NCBI RefSeq assembly: GCF_002845745.1 | Contig: NZ_PIUM01000002.1 | Span: 62,001 to 126,000 of the forward strand | Reading direction: 5' to 3' | Length of the DNA: 64,000 nt | Origin: Telmatospirillum siberiense | Lineage (GTDB): Bacteria; Pseudomonadota; Alphaproteobacteria; Rhodospirillales; Magnetospirillaceae | Shown: positions 54,303 to 64,000 of the stretch, piece by piece | How the letters are laid out: each line of letters begins with the position of its first letter | Numbering within the stretch: the first letter of the stretch is position 1 | Made by a program: the position numbers and the translations under genes | The notes under the pieces: generated by a model | What the model saw: only the letters and a program-made list of their open reading frames with translations | Databases searched by the model: none | Told to the model about the DNA's origin: nothing

Positions 54303-56693
54303 ATGCCGGCGGTCTGGTCGATGGTGGTTTCCATCGGTCTGCTGACCGCCGCGGCTTTATTTCCCATGCCCGGTGATTGGTGGGCGCTCGGTCCCATTGC
54401 CGCGGCGGCGTTGGGTTCCGGCAGTCTGGTCTGCCTGTTGCGCGGGCTTACGCGGCGCGCGGAGGGGGCGGAGCGGGTTCGGCGCTTGTCCGCCGCCCTG
54501 AATGCCGATCATCGCGCAAGACTGGTTTATGATCAGAATGGCGTCGTTTTGGCGCGTAATGAGCTGGCCCGCACCCTATTCGGACCGGACGACGATCCTT
54601 GTGCCGTCCTCGCCAACCGCGCCCAGGGAGACGAACGCGCCGACGAGGAGTTTGCGCGGCTGAAGCTGGCGGCCCGGCGCGGGGGTACCTATGTCGCCGA
54701 AATTTCCGTGATCGGCGCCGACGGAATCCGCGATTGGCTGTCGGTCTCCGTCCATCCGTTGGATGGAGGAGGCGTGCTGTGGTCGGGCGAAGATATTTCG
54801 GCACGCCGGGCCATCGAGGAGACGTTGCGGCGCGAGCATGAAATGCTGGCCGATTTCATCGATTTCATGCCCGTCGGTTTCTATTCGGCGGATACCGAAG
54901 GACGCTTCCGCTTCGTTAATCAGCATCTGGCGGAATGGCTGGGGCATTCCGCCGACACCTTGATCGGCATGGACCTGGTCGATGTTCTGGGGGTCATTCC
55001 CAATCCGGAGGAGGATCGTGCCGAAATGCGCCTCAAAGGGCGCAACGGCGACGTCTTCCAAGCCTTTGTCACCCACACCGTGTTCGATGAGGGCGGCGAG
55101 ACCCTGACCAGATCCGTGGTCGTGCGCGACCTGATGCCGGAGCGCCACTGGGAAAGGGTTCTCAGGACTTCGGAACGCAGGTTTCATTGGCTGTTCGATG
55201 ATGCGCCGGTCGGTATCGTCCTGGTCGATCCCGACACCTCGGTCAGTTTGTGCAATGCGGCCTTCACCACGATGATCGGTCTGGAGGCGGATGCGGTGAA
55301 CGGCCTTCCCGTCGCGGAATTCATCGCCGCCGAGGATCGGGCCGCGGCCACCGATCAATTGGCCCGTGTCCTGATGGGAACCAGCCCGGGCGCCCATCTC
55401 CCGGTTCGCCTGGCCGGCCGCGATCGCGAAATGGTCGCCACGCTGTTCGTCAGTCCGGCCGCCGAGGAAGGCGCGGTTTCCGGCCTGATGCTGCACTTCA
55501 TTGATACGACCGAGCAGAAAAATCTCGAGCTGCAGTTTGCGCAAAGCCAGAAAATGCAGGCCATGGGGCAGCTTGCGGGCGGCGTGGCCCACGACTTCAA
55601 TAATCTGCTGACCGCGATGATCGGCTTTTGTGATCTTCTTCTTCAGCGCCATGGACCGGGCGACGCGTCTTTCGCCGATATCATGCAAATCAAGCAGAAC
55701 GCCAACCGCGCCGCCAGCCTGGTCCGCCAATTGCTCGCTTTTTCGCGGCGCCAGGCCTTGCAGCCCAGGCTTTTCGACGTTACGGATGCGCTGGCCGAAC
55801 TCTCCAATCTGTTGCGGCGACTGCTGGGCGAGACCATTGAATTGTCGATCACCCATGGCCGGGATCTGGGCCTGGTGCGGGTCGACCCCGGGCAGTTCGA
55901 CCAGGTCATCATCAATCTGGCGGTCAATGCCCGCGACGCCATGCCGGGCGGCGGCCAATTGACCGTCGTCACCAAAGCGATCCATATCGATCGCCCCTAT
56001 CAGCGCGGTGCCGACGTGATGCCGCCGGGAAACTACGTCCTGATCGAGGTGGCCGACACCGGGACGGGCATCAGCCAGGACAATCTGGGCCGGATTTTCG
56101 AACCCTTCTTCTCGACCAAGGAGGTCGGGGCGGGGACGGGGCTCGGTTTATCGACAGTCTATGGTATCGTCCGGCAAACCGACGGATTCGTTTTTGTCGA
56201 CAGTCAGCCCGGCCATGGTTCGACTTTTTCCATCTATTTGCCGCGCCTTGATCCGGCGGAGGCCGGCGCCAGGGTGAAATCTGTGCCGGTCGACCAGTCG
56301 CCGCATGCCGGCGATTTGACCGGCACGGGAACCATCCTCATCGTTGAAGACGAGGACGCGGTGAGGCTTTTCGGCGCGCGGGCGTTGCGCAACAAAGGTT
56401 ATCGCGTGCTGGAGGCCCGTTCGGGCGAATCGGCGCTGGACGTCCTGCGCGGCGAGGACGGCATCGATGTGCTGGTCAGCGATGTGGTCATGCCCGGAAT
56501 GGATGGAGCCACTCTGGCCCGTCTTGTCCGCATGGAGCGGCCGCGGATTCAAGTGATCCTGATGTCCGGCTATGCCGAAGACGTCGCTCTCGGCGAATTT
56601 TCCGGCGAGGACGGAATTCATTTTTTGCCGAAGCCGTTTTCGCTGAAACAACTGGCCGGCAAGGTCAAGGACGTGATGGGGGAGGTGCGGTGA
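54303..56693 (+). CDS. cckA: Hybrid histidine kinase CckA, head of the CtrA phosphorelay
   Basis: The 796-residue protein has two membrane helices near the N-terminus (VWSMVVSIGLLTAAALF and ALGPIAAAALGSGSLV). PAS-like domains (about 60-180, 180-290 and 300-410) follow. The kinase core has the phospho-accepting His430 in GGVAHDFNNLL, an N-box with VINLAVNARDAMPGGG, and GTGLGLSTVYGIV. A C-terminal receiver has Asp727 in VLVSDVVMPGMDG. I start at ATG 54303; ATG 54258 would overlap flhB by 35 bases. The domain order and the flhB-cckA-recA synteny fit CckA, which signals via ChpT to CtrA and CpdR. Confidence 0.9.
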   Translation: MPAVWSMVVSIGLLTAAALFPMPGDWWALGPIAAAALGSGSLVCLLRGLTRRAEGAERVRRLSAALNADHRARLVYDQNGVVLARNELARTLFGPDDDPCAVLANRAQGDERADEEFARLKLAARRGGTYVAEISVIGADGIRDWLSVSVHPLDGGGVLWSGEDISARRAIEETLRREHEMLADFIDFMPVGFYSADTEGRFRFVNQHLAEWLGHSADTLIGMDLVDVLGVIPNPEEDRAEMRLKGRNGDVFQAFVTHTVFDEGGETLTRSVVVRDLMPERHWERVLRTSERRFHWLFDDAPVGIVLVDPDTSVSLCNAAFTTMIGLEADAVNGLPVAEFIAAEDRAAATDQLARVLMGTSPGAHLPVRLAGRDREMVATLFVSPAAEEGAVSGLMLHFIDTTEQKNLELQFAQSQKMQAMGQLAGGVAHDFNNLLTAMIGFCDLLLQRHGPGDASFADIMQIKQNANRAASLVRQLLAFSRRQALQPRLFDVTDALAELSNLLRRLLGETIELSITHGRDLGLVRVDPGQFDQVIINLAVNARDAMPGGGQLTVVTKAIHIDRPYQRGADVMPPGNYVLIEVADTGTGISQDNLGRIFEPFFSTKEVGAGTGLGLSTVYGIVRQTDGFVFVDSQPGHGSTFSIYLPRLDPAEAGARVKSVPVDQSPHAGDLTGTGTILIVEDEDAVRLFGARALRNKGYRVLEARSGESALDVLRGEDGIDVLVSDVVMPGMDGATLARLVRMERPRIQVILMSGYAEDVALGEFSGEDGIHFLPKPFSLKQLAGKVKDVMGEVR

Positions 56694-56745
56694 ACCCCGC
56701 CGAAGCCGGAGACGCCGTTCAACGACACTCGCCTTCTCGGGAAAA

Positions 56746-56760
56746 GAACAATAGGAGAAC
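56746..56760 (+). promoter_or_regulatory. LexA (SOS) box upstream of recA
   Basis: GAAC-N7-GAAC (GAACAATAGGAGAAC) is the alphaproteobacterial LexA recognition direct repeat. It lies 88 bases before the recA start, in the gap after cckA. This predicts DNA-damage induction of recA. Confidence 0.8.
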
Positions 56761-56847
56761 TTCTTTTCTTGCAAGATGGAACAAATAGGGTACAGTGTTG
56801 CGGATTGCATCGCCCTTGCAAGGTATGGAATAACTGGGGACCGCAAC

Positions 56848-57927
<1,080 letters not shown>

Positions 57928-57942
57928 TCTTTTCCGGTTGTG

Positions 57943-57980
57943 CCCCGGTGCGATTGTCGTCGCACCGGGGATATTTTTAT
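57943..57980 (+). terminator. Rho-independent terminator after recA
   Basis: An 11-bp GC-rich perfect stem (CCCCGGTGCGA with its complement) around a 6-base loop is followed by ATATTTTTAT, 16 bases after the recA stop. Confidence 0.88.
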
Positions 57981-58111
57981 CCGCCGGGGGACGGGGCTGT
58001 CCCCAATTGGGGATGTTGGAATCCCCCGTGATTGGCCAATCCTGTTTTGGCATCGAGGCGCCGATGGACTTTTCCATCCAGCCCCTTTCGCCGCGTCTGC
58101 AGGAGAAACTC

Positions 58112-58573
58112 ATGGCCAGAATATCAATCACCGCCGATATCGTCGCGCTCTCGACCGGCAGTATCGTGCTTGCCGGTTTGGCCGGGCCGCTGTTGAGTTC
58201 AGATCAGGCCGGAGGCGACCTGTTGCTTAACGGCCATTATCAGCCGTTGCTGCTGGGAATGCTCGGGGTCGTCATGGTTCTTTTGCCCCTGGTCCGGCGC
58301 GTCGTCAGACAAATCTGCGATCCCCTCGACATCGTCGAGTTCGACGAGATGGCCCGTTCCTTGCGCCGGGTTGGTCTCGGCAACCGGGTGCAGACGGTCA
58401 ATCTTTATCTGGCCGAACAGGATGACGCCGCCTGCCGGATGATTTTCCGGGATCGGCAAGACCTGTGGGATTGGCTCGGCGAAGCCTACCGGGATGAAAC
58501 CTTGCGTTTGCAAATGCTCCCCCAGGCCGCCCTCCGCGTGGTTGAGGCCGGCCGGCCGCCAAAAGACCTTTGA
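58112..58573 (+). CDS. Small two-helix membrane protein of unknown function
   Basis: The product is 153 residues with two hydrophobic helices (DIVALSTGSIVLAGLAGPLL and YQPLLLGMLGVVMVLLPLV) and a cytoplasmic-looking C-terminal part containing FRDRQDLWDWLGEAY. I start at ATG 58112, where AGGAG lies six bases upstream; ATG 58064 or an earlier ATG at 57938 are longer options that add unlike sequence. No family is recognised. It is followed by a GGDEF gene after about 40 bases, possibly one transcript. Confidence 0.6.
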   Translation: MARISITADIVALSTGSIVLAGLAGPLLSSDQAGGDLLLNGHYQPLLLGMLGVVMVLLPLVRRVVRQICDPLDIVEFDEMARSLRRVGLGNRVQTVNLYLAEQDDAACRMIFRDRQDLWDWLGEAYRDETLRLQMLPQAALRVVEAGRPPKDL

Positions 58574-58616
58574 AAAATTCGAGGGTGGGCGAGGGGGGCG
58601 GACAAGGATTGCTTCC

Positions 58617-60221
58617 ATGTTTGTGGCGCTTGCGAAGAAGATCTTCAATTTCAGCAGCCTGACCGTTCGATTGGTTGTTCTGGTCAACGCTCTCCTCATC
58701 GTCGGAGGTGTGGGGCAGATTTTCCTTTTCGGCAGCTATATGCGAAACGACATGGTCGCGGTGTCATCTTCCCAGTTGCAAGCGATGGCTCATCATGTCG
58801 CCGAGGACATCGATAGAGACATCATCTGCCGTCGCGATTTTCTGCAGGCGCTGGCGTCTCATGCGCCCCGGCAGATGCCGGTCGATGCTTCGGCGTGGCG
58901 GGCCTGGGTCGGAGGTTTCCTCGGTATCGGCAATCTGTTTCCCGGTGGCATCCGACTCGTTGACGAAAGCGGTCGCCTTTTGGCCAGGGATCCGACATTC
59001 CCCGAACCGGTCGACGATCTCCCGGTTGACGCTGATTTGATCGCTCGGGCGATCCAGAACGGTTTCGCCGCGGACCTTCCCGGGAAAGGGGAGCAAGTCA
59101 GCGCACCAGTACTGGAAATGGCGGTGCCGATCCGGGACCAGGGCGGTCAGGTGCGGGGATTGCTGATCGGGATGACGCCATTGCGCAGTTCATCTTTTTT
59201 TGGCGCCTTTACCAGCACCAGGATAGGCAAGACCGGTGACCTGATTCTTGTCTCCTCCCGCGACGATGTGTTGATGACGGCTTCGGAGACGGATGTCGTC
59301 CTGCATCCGCTTCCCCTGAAAAGCAGGGATTCCCTGTATGGCAAGGGAGTGACGCCCTCCCAGGGGGTGGGGATAGATATGCGCGCCGACGGGGTTCGGG
59401 AACTGGCGGCGACCGCCGCGGTGCCGACCTTGGGTTGGTCAGTGGTGGCGAGGGTGCCGACCCGGGAAATCTTCGCCTCCGTCGACTATCTGGAATCCTT
59501 TATCCTGCAAACAGCTCTCGCGGCATGCGTCGTCATCTCCGTCTTCCTCGTTTTCAGCGTGCGGCATCTTTTGCGCCATCTGCGATATGCGGCATCGCAT
59601 GCGGATCAGATGACGCTCGCGAAAATTCCATTCGAAAGTCTTCCCGTGGCGCGCGACGACGAGGTCGGGCACCTGACCAAGGCGTTCAACCGCTTATTGG
59701 CGACGTTGTTGGCCAGTCGAGCCGATCTCGACTATCTCGCGCACCACGATGACCTGACCGGGGTGGCCAACCGGAAGCAGTTCAATGACAGCCTGGATGG
59801 GTATTTGGCGCGCGCCCGACGGCAGGGCAAAGGACTGGCCCTTCTTTATCTCGATCTCGACGGGTTCAAGCCGATCAACGACAGCTTCGGTCACGAGGCC
59901 GGTGACGAGGTGTTGCGCCACGTCGCCAGACGGTTGGCCAAGGTGACGCGCAAGGGGGATCTGCTCGCCCGTTTCGGCGGAGACGAATTCGTGCTGCTGA
60001 TCAGCGACCTCCATGATATCGCCGCCGAAGCGGCCTTGGTGGCGAGAAAATGCGAAACCGCCCTGGTCTCGCCGATTTCCTACAAGGGCCATAACCTGCA
60101 TGTCGGTCTGTCGATCGGCATAGCGCGGTTTCCCATCGACGGCCAAACCGCCGAGGAACTGTTGGCTCGGGCCGATCACGCGATGTACCGGGCCAAACGC
60201 GGCAAGGTCCGTCTGGCCTGA
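58617..60221 (+). CDS. Diguanylate cyclase with periplasmic sensor and HAMP-like region
   Basis: The 534-residue protein has an N-terminal membrane helix (VRLVVLVNALLIVGGVGQIF). A periplasmic Cache-like sensor (about 40-290), a second helix (LQTALAACVVISVFLVFSV), a HAMP-like linker and a C-terminal GGDEF domain follow. The active site is GGDEF at 454-458, and the inhibitory site RKGD is at 445-448, five residues before it. So it should make c-di-GMP and be product-inhibited. ATG 58617 replaces a 5'-extended frame from 58494 that overlaps the upstream gene. Confidence 0.9.
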   Translation: MFVALAKKIFNFSSLTVRLVVLVNALLIVGGVGQIFLFGSYMRNDMVAVSSSQLQAMAHHVAEDIDRDIICRRDFLQALASHAPRQMPVDASAWRAWVGGFLGIGNLFPGGIRLVDESGRLLARDPTFPEPVDDLPVDADLIARAIQNGFAADLPGKGEQVSAPVLEMAVPIRDQGGQVRGLLIGMTPLRSSSFFGAFTSTRIGKTGDLILVSSRDDVLMTASETDVVLHPLPLKSRDSLYGKGVTPSQGVGIDMRADGVRELAATAAVPTLGWSVVARVPTREIFASVDYLESFILQTALAACVVISVFLVFSVRHLLRHLRYAASHADQMTLAKIPFESLPVARDDEVGHLTKAFNRLLATLLASRADLDYLAHHDDLTGVANRKQFNDSLDGYLARARRQGKGLALLYLDLDGFKPINDSFGHEAGDEVLRHVARRLAKVTRKGDLLARFGGDEFVLLISDLHDIAAEAALVARKCETALVSPISYKGHNLHVGLSIGIARFPIDGQTAEELLARADHAMYRAKRGKVRLA

Positions 60222-60366
60222 CAAGACCGGAAAGAGCGGTTCGGATCACCCTCGCCTCGCCTTGACGCGATGGACACCCGTCAACGGGCTTGTTACAACA
60301 GCATTTCCGTTGGGCTAGACGGTCCAGGCGCGCCAGCGCACCGTCGGTGTGGGTACAAAGAAGGTC

Positions 60367-63006
60367 ATGCAAACAGCAAACGATATCCGCAGCACATTTC
60401 TCGACTTCTTCGCCAAGAACGGCCATACCCCGGTGCCGTCCAGTCCCCTGGTGCCTCGTAACGATCCGACCTTGATGTTCACCAATGCCGGCATGGTGCA
60501 GTTCAAGAACGTCTTCACCGGCATGGAGAAGCGGGATTATCTGCGCGCCACCACCTCGCAGAAATGCGTTCGCGCCGGCGGCAAGCACAACGATCTGGAT
60601 AATGTCGGCTATACGGCCCGGCACCACACCTTCTTCGAAATGCTTGGGAATTTTTCCTTCGGCGATTATTTCAAGGAAGGCGCCATCGATTTCGCCTGGC
60701 GGCTGATCACCAAGGAATACGGTCTGGCGGCCGATCGTCTGCTGGTCACCGTCTATCACACCGACGACGACGCGTTCAATTTGTGGCGCAAGATCTCGGG
60801 CCTGCCGGAATCGCGGATCATCCGCATCCCGACCTCGGACAATTTCTGGGCGATGGGCGATACCGGTCCCTGCGGCCCATGTTCGGAAATCTTCTACGAT
60901 CACGGCCCTGAGATCGCCGGGGGACCTCCCGGCAGCGCGGATGCCGACGGTGATCGCTTCATCGAGATCTGGAATCTGGTGTTCATGCAGTATGAACAGG
61001 TCACGCCGGATCAGCGGATCGATCTGCCGAGGCCGTCCATCGATACGGGCATGGGACTGGAACGCCTGGCCGCCGTGCTGCAGGGTCAACACGACAACTA
61101 TGATATCGATCTGTTCCGCGCCTTGATCTCGGCCTCCGCGGATGCTTCGGGCGCCGCCGCCGACGGCCCCTATCGCGTGTCCCATCGGGTGATTGCCGAC
61201 CATCTGCGGTCGTCGAGTTTCCTGATCGCCGACGGCGTGCTGCCGTCGAACGATGGCCGCGGTTACGTGCTGCGCCGGATCATGCGCCGTGCCATGCGGC
61301 ACGCTCATCTGATGGGATGCACCGATCCCCTGATGTGGAAACTGGTTCCCGCCCTGGTCGCCCAGATGGGCCAGGCCTTCCCTGAACTGGTTCGCGCGCA
61401 ACCCCTGATCACCGAGACTCTGAAACTCGAAGAGGAACGCTTCAAGCAGACCCTGGAACGCGGGCTGAAGCTTCTGGACGAGGAATCGGCTCGGCTCGGC
61501 TCTTCCGATCGTTTGAACGGCGAGGTGGCGTTCCGTCTTTACGACACGTTCGGCTTCCCCCTCGATCTCACGCAGGACGCCTTGAAGGCGCGCGGCATCA
61601 GCGTCGATGTCGACGGCTTCAACGCCGCCATGGCTCGCCAACGCGCCGAGGCCCGCAAGGCCTGGTCCGGTTCGGGCGAGGCGGCGACCGAGGCTGTGTG
61701 GTTTGAGACCCGTGAAAAGGTGGGAGCCAGCGAGTTCCTGGGATATGACACCGAGCGGGCGGAAGGTCAGATCGTCGCCCTGCTGGTGGATGGCAAGCCT
61801 GTCGAGAAGGCCGGCACCGGGGCAAGCGTCGCCGTGATCGCCAATCAGACGCCGTTTTACGGCGAATCCGGTGGTCAGATGGGGGATGCGGGAACCATCG
61901 TCGTGGCCGGTAAGGGACGGGTCACGGTTACCGATGCCCATAAGAAACTGGGCGATCTTATCGTGCATCTGGGGAGCGTCGTGGAAGGCGAGGTCGCCGT
62001 GGGCGATTTCGCCGATCTGCAGGTCGAGGGCGTGCGGCGTGGCGCCTTGCGGGCTCACCATTCGGCGACCCATCTGCTGCATGCTGCGCTTCGCCGACAT
62101 CTGGGTGAGCATGTGACGCAAAAAGGCTCTCTGGTCGCGCCCGACCGCCTGCGCTTCGACATCAGTCATAACAAGGGATTGTCGCCCGAGGAGATTCGTC
62201 TCGTCGAAGATGACGTCAATCTTCACGTCCGGGCCAATTTGCCGGTCGACACTCGCCTGATGACTCCCGATGCCGCCATTACCGCCGGCGCCATGGCGCT
62301 TTTCGGCGAAAAATACGGTGATGAGGTCCGTGTCGTTTCGATGGGCGAGGGCCCCGACACCTATTCGGTCGAACTGTGCGGGGGGACCCATGTCCGGCGC
62401 ACGGGCGATATCGGTTTGTTCAAGCTGGTCGCGGAAAGCGCCGTCGCCGCCGGAGTGCGTCGCATCGAAGCCGTCGTCGGTGCCGCGGCGGAGTCCTGGG
62501 TGGTCGAACAGTCCGATCTGCTGGGCCGCGCCGCCCAATCCTTGAAGGCGACGCCGGGTGAATTGCCGGTCCGTATCGAGACCCTGATCGAAGACCGGCG
62601 CCGGTTGGAGCGCGAGCTTTCCGAGCTTCGCCGCCAGATGGCAACCGGGGGAGCCCAGGCGGCGGCCAACAAAACGGTGGCGGGCGTAACCTTTGCCGCC
62701 CGTAAGCTGGATGGCGTGCCGGCCAAGGATCTCAAGGGCATGGCCGACGAAATCAAGAAACAGATCGGATCCGGAGTGGTCGCCCTGGTCGGTGCCGCGG
62801 ACGGAAAGGCTTCCCTGGTGGTGGCGGTAACGGATGATCTGACGTCCCGGTTCTCGGCCGTGGATCTGGTTCGTATCGGCTCCGAGGCGCTGGGAGGCAA
62901 GGGTGGCGGTGGCCGGCCCGATATGGCCCAGGCCGGCGGTCCCGACAATGGACAAGTGGAAAAGGCCCTGTCGGCCATAGAAGAGGCCTTGGCCGCCTCG
63001 GCCTGA
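60367..63006 (+). CDS. alaS: Alanyl-tRNA synthetase
   Basis: The 879-residue enzyme attaches alanine to tRNA-Ala. Class II catalytic motifs are clear: [38 protein letters not shown], and GMGLERLA. The editing domain has [13 protein letters not shown] and CGGTHV; the C-terminal C-Ala region is present. I start at ATG 60367 ([15 protein letters not shown]); GTG 60349 adds six residues. It follows the GGDEF gene by 145 bases without a clear promoter seen. Confidence 0.97.
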   Translation: MQTANDIRSTFLDFFAKNGHTPVPSSPLVPRNDPTLMFTNAGMVQFKNVFTGMEKRDYLRATTSQKCVRAGGKHNDLDNVGYTARHHTFFEMLGNFSFGDYFKEGAIDFAWRLITKEYGLAADRLLVTVYHTDDDAFNLWRKISGLPESRIIRIPTSDNFWAMGDTGPCGPCSEIFYDHGPEIAGGPPGSADADGDRFIEIWNLVFMQYEQVTPDQRIDLPRPSIDTGMGLERLAAVLQGQHDNYDIDLFRALISASADASGAAADGPYRVSHRVIADHLRSSSFLIADGVLPSNDGRGYVLRRIMRRAMRHAHLMGCTDPLMWKLVPALVAQMGQAFPELVRAQPLITETLKLEEERFKQTLERGLKLLDEESARLGSSDRLNGEVAFRLYDTFGFPLDLTQDALKARGISVDVDGFNAAMARQRAEARKAWSGSGEAATEAVWFETREKVGASEFLGYDTERAEGQIVALLVDGKPVEKAGTGASVAVIANQTPFYGESGGQMGDAGTIVVAGKGRVTVTDAHKKLGDLIVHLGSVVEGEVAVGDFADLQVEGVRRGALRAHHSATHLLHAALRRHLGEHVTQKGSLVAPDRLRFDISHNKGLSPEEIRLVEDDVNLHVRANLPVDTRLMTPDAAITAGAMALFGEKYGDEVRVVSMGEGPDTYSVELCGGTHVRRTGDIGLFKLVAESAVAAGVRRIEAVVGAAAESWVVEQSDLLGRAAQSLKATPGELPVRIETLIEDRRRLERELSELRRQMATGGAQAAANKTVAGVTFAARKLDGVPAKDLKGMADEIKKQIGSGVVALVGAADGKASLVVAVTDDLTSRFSAVDLVRIGSEALGGKGGGGRPDMAQAGGPDNGQVEKALSAIEEALAASA

Positions 63007-63022
63007 AGATAAGGATGTCGGC

Positions 63023-63059
63023 CAAGGGTATTTTTGTGCACTGCACAAAAATACCCTTG
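63023..63059. promoter_or_regulatory. Perfect 18-bp-arm palindrome between alaS and phasin gene
   Basis: CAAGGGTATTTTTGTGCA pairs with its complement around a single central C. The core TTGTGCACTGCACAA is TGC-rich like PhaR operators. A related TTGTGCAGTGCAGCA lies at 63090-63104. It may serve as the alaS terminator (a stem with T's in the arms) or as an operator for the phasin gene, or both. Confidence 0.5.
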
Positions 63060-63089
63060 CAACCGGAGGAAGAATTGATATTCTCTCCA

Positions 63090-63104
63090 TTGTGCAGTGC
63101 AGCA
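63090..63104 (+). promoter_or_regulatory. TGC-rich PhaR-like site upstream of phasin gene
   Basis: TTGTGCAGTGCAGCA shares TTGTGCA-TGCA with the palindrome 50 bases upstream. It lies about 58 bases before the phasin ATG, where a PhaR repressor site would be expected. Confidence 0.45.
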
Positions 63105-63161
63105 TAAGCGATCGGGGATTACCCGCGCGTTGCCATTATCGCCCCCAGGAGAGGTGCCGTC

Positions 63162-63512
63162 ATGACCGTTCAGAATTTCGATCAGATCGTCGCTTTCAGT
63201 AAGGAAAATGTCGAGGCGTTGGTGAAAAGCGGTTCTTTGGCCGTAAAAGGCCTCGAAGAACTGACCAAGGCCTATACGACCCTGGCCAATCAGTCGATCG
63301 AGCAGACCTCCAGCGCCGTCAAGGCGTTGACGTCGGCCAAAAATCCCGGCGAATTTCAAAGCATCTACGGTGATCTTGCCAAGAGCAATTTTGAGGCCCT
63401 GTTTTCGGAAAGCCGCAAGATCCAGGAATTGGCCAACAGCGTGGTGACCAGCAGCTTCGCGCCGCTGAACGCCCGCGTCCAGGCTCTGTCCGGTATTTTC
63501 AAGGCCGCTTGA
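63162..63512 (+). CDS. Phasin family protein
   Basis: The 116-residue protein is helical with the phasin pattern (KENVEALVKSGSLAVKGLEE, then TSAKNPGEFQSIYGDLAKSN and ALFSESRKIQELANSVV). Phasins coat polyhydroxyalkanoate granules. The ATG has CAGGAGAGG upstream. TGC-rich palindromes in the promoter suggest PhaR-type control. Confidence 0.88.
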   Translation: MTVQNFDQIVAFSKENVEALVKSGSLAVKGLEELTKAYTTLANQSIEQTSSAVKALTSAKNPGEFQSIYGDLAKSNFEALFSESRKIQELANSVVTSSFAPLNARVQALSGIFKAA

Positions 63513-63582
63513 CCGGTCTTCGCGGTGTTCCGTCATCGCGAGTTTGGCTGCGGTTGGCGCCTAATTTGCGCGGGATGAAAAG

Positions 63583-63608
63583 GGACACCGGCCTTCGTGC
63601 CGGTGTCC
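63583..63608 (-). terminator. Stem-loop between convergent phasin and HD-GYP genes
   Basis: A perfect 10-bp stem GGACACCGGC with its complement and a 6-base loop. On the minus strand it is followed by CTTTTCAT, so it would end the HD-GYP transcript 68 bases after the stop. On the plus strand no T-run follows. Confidence 0.6.
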
Positions 63609-63675
63609 GCCGCTCCGTTGCCTGACCTGAAAAAGCGCGCAAACGGCGAGGGGCAAATATAGGGATTAATCTCCG

Positions 63676-64000
63676 CTATTGTGCCGCCGTCTTCACATAT
63701 TGGCCGATATCGACCTCGTCGATCTGCTCGGGCTGCAAGAAGGCCTCGGCATACTGTTTGTAGACGCCCGAGGTGAGGAACAGTTCGAAAAGATCGGGGT
63801 CCAGATGGTTGTCCTTTTTCATGAAGGACATGATCCTGATGCATTCGGACAATTTCTTCGGTGTCTTGTAAGGGCGGTCGCATGCGGTCAGGGCCTCGAA
63901 GATATCGGCAATGGCGATGATACGGGCCGGGACGCTCATCTGTTGGCGGGTCAGGCCCTTCGGATAGCCGCTTCCGTCCATTTTCTCGTGATGTCCGCCC
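63676..64000 (-). CDS. HD-GYP domain c-di-GMP phosphodiesterase, 3' part only
   Basis: The gene enters from beyond the right edge; about 107 codons are visible. The HHEKMDGSGYPKGL motif is the GYP part of the HD-GYP signature, followed by IIAIADIFEALTACDRPYK, as in the family that hydrolyses c-di-GMP. The N-terminal domains are not visible. It converges with the phasin gene. Confidence 0.88.
   Translation of the reverse strand, partial: GGHHEKMDGSGYPKGLTRQQMSVPARIIAIADIFEALTACDRPYKTPKKLSECIRIMSFMKKDNHLDPDLFELFLTSGVYKQYAEAFLQPEQIDEVDIGQYVKTAAQ

Noticed and set aside
60001-63105. 1034-codon minus-strand frame over alaS
   Set aside because: Shadow of a strongly conserved alaS gene; no domains visible.

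Overview
The window comes from a GC-rich alphaproteobacterium, most likely Rhodospirillales. The evidence is gene content and order: flhB-cckA-recA-alaS side by side, a split flagellar regulon with sigma-54 and CtrA-type promoter motifs, an alphaproteobacterial LexA box (GAAC-N7-GAAC), and a phasin gene. No rRNA, tRNA, CRISPR array, insertion sequence or prophage is visible.

Region 1 (1-29761, minus strand) is almost half the window. It holds three head-to-tail genes joined by ATGA stop/start overlaps. They encode proteins built from one repeating module: a run of TPR repeats followed by a GT-B glycosyltransferase-like domain of about 330 residues that resembles heptosyltransferases (GT9) and bacterial OGT-like proteins. 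The first gene is a 22.3-kb ORF for a 7446-residue protein with 14 such modules. The second encodes 752 residues with one module. The third runs off the left edge with three modules visible. All 18 glycosyltransferase-like domains keep their signature motifs. Several stretches are near-identical or identical between distant modules, which indicates ongoing recombination or gene conversion.

Region 2 (29762-40484) is flagellar hook and filament-junction genes: flgD, flgE, two small genes, flgK and flgL on the plus strand, converging on flgF-flgG-flgA-flgH on the minus strand. Sigma-54 type -24/-12 elements lie before flgD and flgF.

Region 3 (40692-48785, plus strand) is fliL, fliM, an unknown membrane protein, a MotE-like protein, cheY, cheZ and a large exported protein with proline-rich linkers and a C-terminal repeat region.

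Region 4 (48825-54292, plus strand) is the export apparatus and basal body: an FlhB C-domain-like gene, a small unknown gene, fliO, fliP, then flgB, flgC, fliE, fliQ, fliR and flhB. CtrA-like boxes (TTAA-N7-TTAA or one mismatch) precede fliL, cheY, the flhB-like gene and flgB. The kinase gene at the top of the CtrA phosphorelay, cckA, follows flhB directly.

Region 5 (54303-64000) is cckA, recA with a LexA box and a terminator, a small membrane protein, a diguanylate cyclase, alaS, a phasin gene with TGC-rich palindromes upstream, and the 3' end of an HD-GYP gene on the minus strand.

Working picture: CckA-ChpT-CtrA would switch on early flagellar genes and sigma-54 the hook genes. The giant TPR-glycosyltransferases beside them may glycosylate Ser/Thr-rich axial flagellar proteins. 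That last link is inference from position and family resemblance only.
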